A stretch of DNA of 64,000 nt, from assembly GCF_000971335.1 (NCBI RefSeq), contig NZ_JZJL01000018.1:1-64000 (forward strand). Reading direction: 5' to 3'. The translations under genes were made by a program, and so were the position numbers. The notes below the pieces were generated by a model that made no database searches, had not been told where the DNA came from, and saw nothing but the letters and a program-made list of their open reading frames with translations. Below are positions 60,720 through 64,000 of this stretch, piece by piece; position 1 is the first letter of the stretch, and each line of letters begins with the position of its first letter. Origin of the DNA: Chromobacterium vaccinii. GTDB lineage: Bacteria; Pseudomonadota; Gammaproteobacteria; Burkholderiales; Chromobacteriaceae.

Positions 60720-63193
60720 AAAACGTCCGTATCCTGATCGTGGAGGACGAGCGCATCATCGCGATGGACCTGCAGCTGCAATTGCAGGCGCTCGGTTACC
60801 AGGTATGCGGCGTAGTAGCCAGCGGCAGCCTGGCGATAGCGCACGCAGAGCGGGAGCAGCCTGATCTGGTGCTGATGGACATCCACCTGGAAGGCGGGAT
60901 GGACGGCGTGGACGCCGCCTGCGAAATCTACCGGCGGCAGAAGATTCCCATCGTCTTCCTCAGCGCCTACGCAGAAAACGCGACGCTGCAGCGCGCGGAA
61001 AGCGCGATGCCCTACGGTTACCTGGTCAAGCCGGTTTCCCCGCGCGAATTGCACGCCACGCTGCAGATGGCCATGGTCCGCTTCGGACTCCAGCATCGGG
61101 CCGACGAACAGCTGGGCCGGATAGGCAAGGCGATGCAGGCCGCCGAACTCGACGTCTGGGAATGGCGGGTGGAAACCGACCATATGCAGACCTTCAGCCT
61201 CGCCGGCCCCCCCCAGCCAACGTCGGGACTGGCGGCCAATACATCGATCCGCCACTTCATCGAACAAGTGGACGCCCGCGACGCCGCCGCGGTGGATGAA
61301 GCGATATTCCGCACCCGAGACCAGGGCTGCGCGCTGGACATCCGGTTCCGCGCCCGCACCGGGCCCGATCAGAACGCGCGCTGGCTGCACGCCCGGGCAC
61401 GCAGCTTCGACGACGGCGGGGCCGACCGGCGCATCATAGGCGTGCTGCAGGACATCACCGGTCAGCGGCGAACCGAGGAAAGGCTGCTCCAGTCCGCCAC
61501 CGTGTTCGACTCCACGTCAGAGGGCATCGCGATATTGGACGCGCGCCGCAAGGTGGTATCGGTCAATCCGGCCTTCAGCCAGCAAACCGGCTACAGCGCG
61601 GAAGAGGCGATGGCCTGGCCGGACATCGACCCGCTCTACCAGACGCCGCACAGCTTCGCCTGCGCCGGCCCGCCGGCCTCAGCCGACGAGCGCAAGCTGT
61701 GGCAGGGCAACGTCAACTATCTGCACAAGAACGGCAAGGTCCTCAACATCTGGGAAAACATCAGCGTCGTGCCCGGCCCGGACGGCAGCGTCGCCAGCTA
61801 CGTGCTGGTATTCTCCGACATCAGCTCGGTGCTGGCCGCGCAGGAACAGCTGGCCTATCTGGCCAAGCATGATCCGCTGACCAATCTATGCAACCGCCGC
61901 ATGCTGCAGGACAGAATGGAATACGGCCTGGCCCAGACCATGCGCCACCAGAAAATGATGGCGGTGCTGCTGATAGACCTTGATCACTTCAAGACCATCA
62001 ACGATTCGCTCGGCCACAGCCACGGTGACCAGCTGCTTTCCACCATCGCCGCCCGGCTGCAGGGCAGCGTGCGCGCGAGCGACACCGTGGCGCGGCTGGG
62101 CGGGGACGAATTCTGCATCGTGCTGGGAGACATCGAATCGCCCGGCTACGTGGACCTGATGGCGCAGAAACTGCTGCAGCGGCTGGCCGAGCCGGTGCGG
62201 CTGGAGCAGATGGTATGCTACGTGACCGGCAGCATAGGCATCTCGATGGCTCCGGCCGACGGCATGAGCGTGGACGAGCTGCTGCGCAACGCCGACCAGG
62301 CGATGTACGGCGCCAAGCATGCCGGCCGCAACCGTTACTGTTTCTTCGCCCCCGCCATGCAGAAGGCCGCGGAAGTCCGGCTGCAGATATCCAGCGGCCT
62401 GCATATGGCGCTGGAGCAGGGCCAGTTCCGGCTCGAATTCCAGCCCATCATCGACCTCGCCAGCGGCCGGATACGCCAGGCCGAGGCGCTGTTGCGCTGG
62501 CACCATCCCGAGCATGGCGTCATCAATCCCGCCGTGTTCATCCCTATCGCCGAGGAATGCGGCCTCGGCGGCAAAATCTGCGAGTGGGTGTACGATCAGG
62601 CCCTGTCCGTCATACGCGAATGGCGCGACACGGTGCGCGACGACCTGCGCATCGCGATCAATGTGTCGGCGCTGCATTTCCGCGACCTGCAGAACCCGGC
62701 CCGCTGGCTGGACAAACTTGCGCGCGCCGGGGTGCCGGGCCAGGCGCTGATGCTGGAAGTCACCGAGTCGCTGTTGCTCGACGCCGACCTCAAAGTGCAG
62801 GAGGCGCTGGACTTGTATCGCGCGGCCGGCATCTGGATCGCGCTGGACGACTTCGGCACCGGCTATTCCGCGCTGTCTTATCTGCAACGCTACCGGCTGG
62901 ACTGCCTGAAGATAGACCAGACTTTCGTGCGCCGGATCACCGACGAACCGCGCGACCACGCGCTGTGCGAAGCCATCGTCCTCATGGCCCACAAGCTGGA
63001 CCTGAAGGTCATCGCGGAAGGCGTGGAAACGCCGGCCCAGGCCGCCATACTGCAAACCTGCCGCTGCGAGCACGCCCAGGGGTTTCTGTACTCGCGCCCG
63101 CTGCCGGCCGATCTCTTCGTCGAGCTGCTGCGACGCCACGGCTGCCACCTGCCCGGCGACTTCCCGCCGCGCACACGCACGCAGTCCGCTTGA
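60716..63193 (+). CDS. Response regulator with PAS, GGDEF and EAL domains
   Basis: The 825-aa protein has a receiver domain (phospho-acceptor Asp55 in LVLMDIHLEG, KPVS Lys), PAS/PAC segments (about 140-375), a GGDEF domain (GGDEF at 462-466 with RxxD I-site RASD five residues earlier), and an EAL domain (E590 in AEALLRW, NVSALHF, EVTESLL, DDFGTGYS, AEGVET). Both catalytic motifs look complete, so it may make or degrade cyclic di-GMP depending on phosphorylation. The start is TTG 60716 in a TTGA overlap with the kinase stop, preceded by GGGAGA. Confidence 0.92.
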   Translation: MKNVRILIVEDERIIAMDLQLQLQALGYQVCGVVASGSLAIAHAEREQPDLVLMDIHLEGGMDGVDAACEIYRRQKIPIVFLSAYAENATLQRAESAMPYGYLVKPVSPRELHATLQMAMVRFGLQHRADEQLGRIGKAMQAAELDVWEWRVETDHMQTFSLAGPPQPTSGLAANTSIRHFIEQVDARDAAAVDEAIFRTRDQGCALDIRFRARTGPDQNARWLHARARSFDDGGADRRIIGVLQDITGQRRTEERLLQSATVFDSTSEGIAILDARRKVVSVNPAFSQQTGYSAEEAMAWPDIDPLYQTPHSFACAGPPASADERKLWQGNVNYLHKNGKVLNIWENISVVPGPDGSVASYVLVFSDISSVLAAQEQLAYLAKHDPLTNLCNRRMLQDRMEYGLAQTMRHQKMMAVLLIDLDHFKTINDSLGHSHGDQLLSTIAARLQGSVRASDTVARLGGDEFCIVLGDIESPGYVDLMAQKLLQRLAEPVRLEQMVCYVTGSIGISMAPADGMSVDELLRNADQAMYGAKHAGRNRYCFFAPAMQKAAEVRLQISSGLHMALEQGQFRLEFQPIIDLASGRIRQAEALLRWHHPEHGVINPAVFIPIAEECGLGGKICEWVYDQALSVIREWRDTVRDDLRIAINVSALHFRDLQNPARWLDKLARAGVPGQALMLEVTESLLLDADLKVQEALDLYRAAGIWIALDDFGTGYSALSYLQRYRLDCLKIDQTFVRRITDEPRDHALCEAIVLMAHKLDLKVIAEGVETPAQAAILQTCRCEHAQGFLYSRPLPADLFVELLRRHGCHLPGDFPPRTRTQSA

Positions 63194-63288
63194 CCGCCCT
63201 GCGGCGGCCGGCGACGATGGCCGCTCCCAAACCGCTAGCACTGCCGGACTCGACACCCGCGCCGGCAGCTGCTGCCCAAAGGCCCGAC

Positions 63289-63813
63289 ATGCTGCAAATC
63301 CGCCTCGCCGCCCCGAATGATCTGGACGGCATCGCCGCCCTGCTGCAGGCCAACGCCCCATCCCGCGGCGGCTCGCTGACGGGAGAGTTCCCGACCGGCA
63401 AGGTAGCCGCGATGCTGCGATCCGGCATGCCGACCGTAGCGGCGCTGCGCGATGGCCGCATCGTGGGCGCGCTGTTCAGCTCGTCCGCGGCTCAACCCAC
63501 TCCACCGGCTCCGGTGGCGGCCATGCTGCGCGCCTGGCCCGGCGGCTCCGGCGCCTATGTCTACGGCCCGATTTGCGTGGCCGCCTCGGAACGGGGCCAG
63601 GGCTTGCCGGCCCGGCTGTACGCCGCGCTGCGCTCCAGCCTGCCCGGCGGGGAGGCCATTCTGTTCATCCGCCGCGACAACGCCGCCTCGCTGCGCGCCC
63701 ACCAGCGGCTGGGCATGCGCGAAGTGGCGGCATTCACGCTAGATGACACGGAGTACGTGGTGCTGAGCGACGCTGGCCATGCCGGGACTTCGATCCGCGA
63801 ACACCACCCGTGA
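63289..63813 (+). CDS. GNAT-family acetyltransferase
   Basis: The 174-aa protein opens LQIRLAAPNDLDGIAALLQANAP, typical of GNAT enzymes. YVYGPICVAASERGQGLPARLYAAL contains the acetyl-CoA-binding R-x-x-G-x-G/A motif (RGQGLPARL). ATG 63289 is preceded by AAAGG; an upstream ATG at 63217 would add an unconserved 24-residue leader. The stop codon lies within dispersed repeat copy C, so the repeat supplies the last codons. Substrate unknown. Confidence 0.85.
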   Translation: MLQIRLAAPNDLDGIAALLQANAPSRGGSLTGEFPTGKVAAMLRSGMPTVAALRDGRIVGALFSSSAAQPTPPAPVAAMLRAWPGGSGAYVYGPICVAASERGQGLPARLYAALRSSLPGGEAILFIRRDNAASLRAHQRLGMREVAAFTLDDTEYVVLSDAGHAGTSIREHHP

Positions 63814-63902
63814 TCCTGCGTTGCGCCTCCTTGCCCCATGCGTGCACTGCCTGCGTCGACGCGCCTTGGCTCCCGGCTCGGCAAAGTTTTGTTGGCGGCT
63901 CC
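63808..63902 (+). repeat. Dispersed repeat family 1, copy C
   Basis: This copy shares the first 25 bp of copy A exactly (starting TGATCCTGCGTTGCGC), a central ACTGCCTG and CGCGCCTTGGCTC, and a diverged right end (AAGTTTTGTTGGCGGCTC). It overlaps the stop codon of the GNAT gene. Confidence 0.85.
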
Positions 63903-64000
63903 TGACGCCGGCGCGCCCTGCCGTGAATGCCAGACACAGAATGAATGTGAATATCCGCATTGGCACTTAAGTATTCGTCCCGAAGCGCATCGCCTCTTCC
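63903..64000. other. Window end, no feature seen
   Basis: About 100 bp of non-coding sequence after dispersed repeat copy C. I see no gene start or terminator before the window ends. Confidence 0.5.

Overview
The window is a GC-rich (clearly above 60%), densely packed bacterial chromosome segment with about 70 genes. Gene content and style suggest a betaproteobacterium of the Neisseriales, most likely Chromobacterium or a close relative. Pointers are the M9 collagenase, the tandem tRNA-Val/tRNA-Asp, the GroESL paralogue, DabAB, and many LysR and GGDEF/HD-GYP genes. The genus is inference; no rRNA or marker phylogeny was available. I see no insertion sequence, prophage, integrase or CRISPR array.

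0-25 kb is mainly housekeeping. It holds tRNA-Val(CAC) and tRNA-Asp(GTC); a LysM/FecR protein with a CHASE2-GGDEF diguanylate cyclase; dsbB and a patatin; a pmbA-alkB-alkA repair operon divergent from darP-mog-yheT; a small HEPN-like ORF; two HD-GYP-type proteins around a dienelactone hydrolase; a cold-shock gene; dgt, a phosphoglycerate mutase-like phosphatase and msrB; and the dabBA bicarbonate-uptake operon divergent from a LysR gene.

25-33.4 kb is the most system-like region. A TetR gene with a palindromic operator faces a tightly overlapping ten-gene operon: FAD amine-oxidase-like protein, DUF1365, cyclopropane-fatty-acid synthase-like methyltransferase, DUF3833 lipoprotein, SDR, SnoaL-like protein, a 53-aa DUF2256 zinc-ribbon protein, photolyase-related protein, lipocalin and a Trp-rich small protein. 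Such genes belong to light/singlet-oxygen and membrane-lipid modification regulons in other bacteria. The photolyase-related gene here carries a single in-frame amber codon.

33-49 kb contains a groESL paralogue with a heat-shock-type promoter, LysR/LysE/YbaK genes, an MFS pump behind a MerR-type promoter with a 19-bp spacer, nagD, and a short mgtE preceded by an M-box magnesium riboswitch. It also holds an ornithine-cyclodeaminase/PLP-dehydratase pair divergent from a YheO/DauR-like regulator, with repeated ATAGACA motifs between them.

49-64 kb is signalling and secretion: a membrane diguanylate cyclase, a phospholipase C/acid phosphatase-like gene with a membrane-protein partner, a secreted collagenase, PAS-AraC and LysR regulators, a Tat-exported agmatine deiminase, and a PAS-HisKA_2 kinase translationally coupled to a REC-PAS-GGDEF-EAL response regulator.

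Two families of short dispersed intergenic repeats were found by eye. One has three copies (33.4, 43.7 and 63.8 kb) and the other has two (20.05 and 36.44 kb). Neither matches a named element I recognise.
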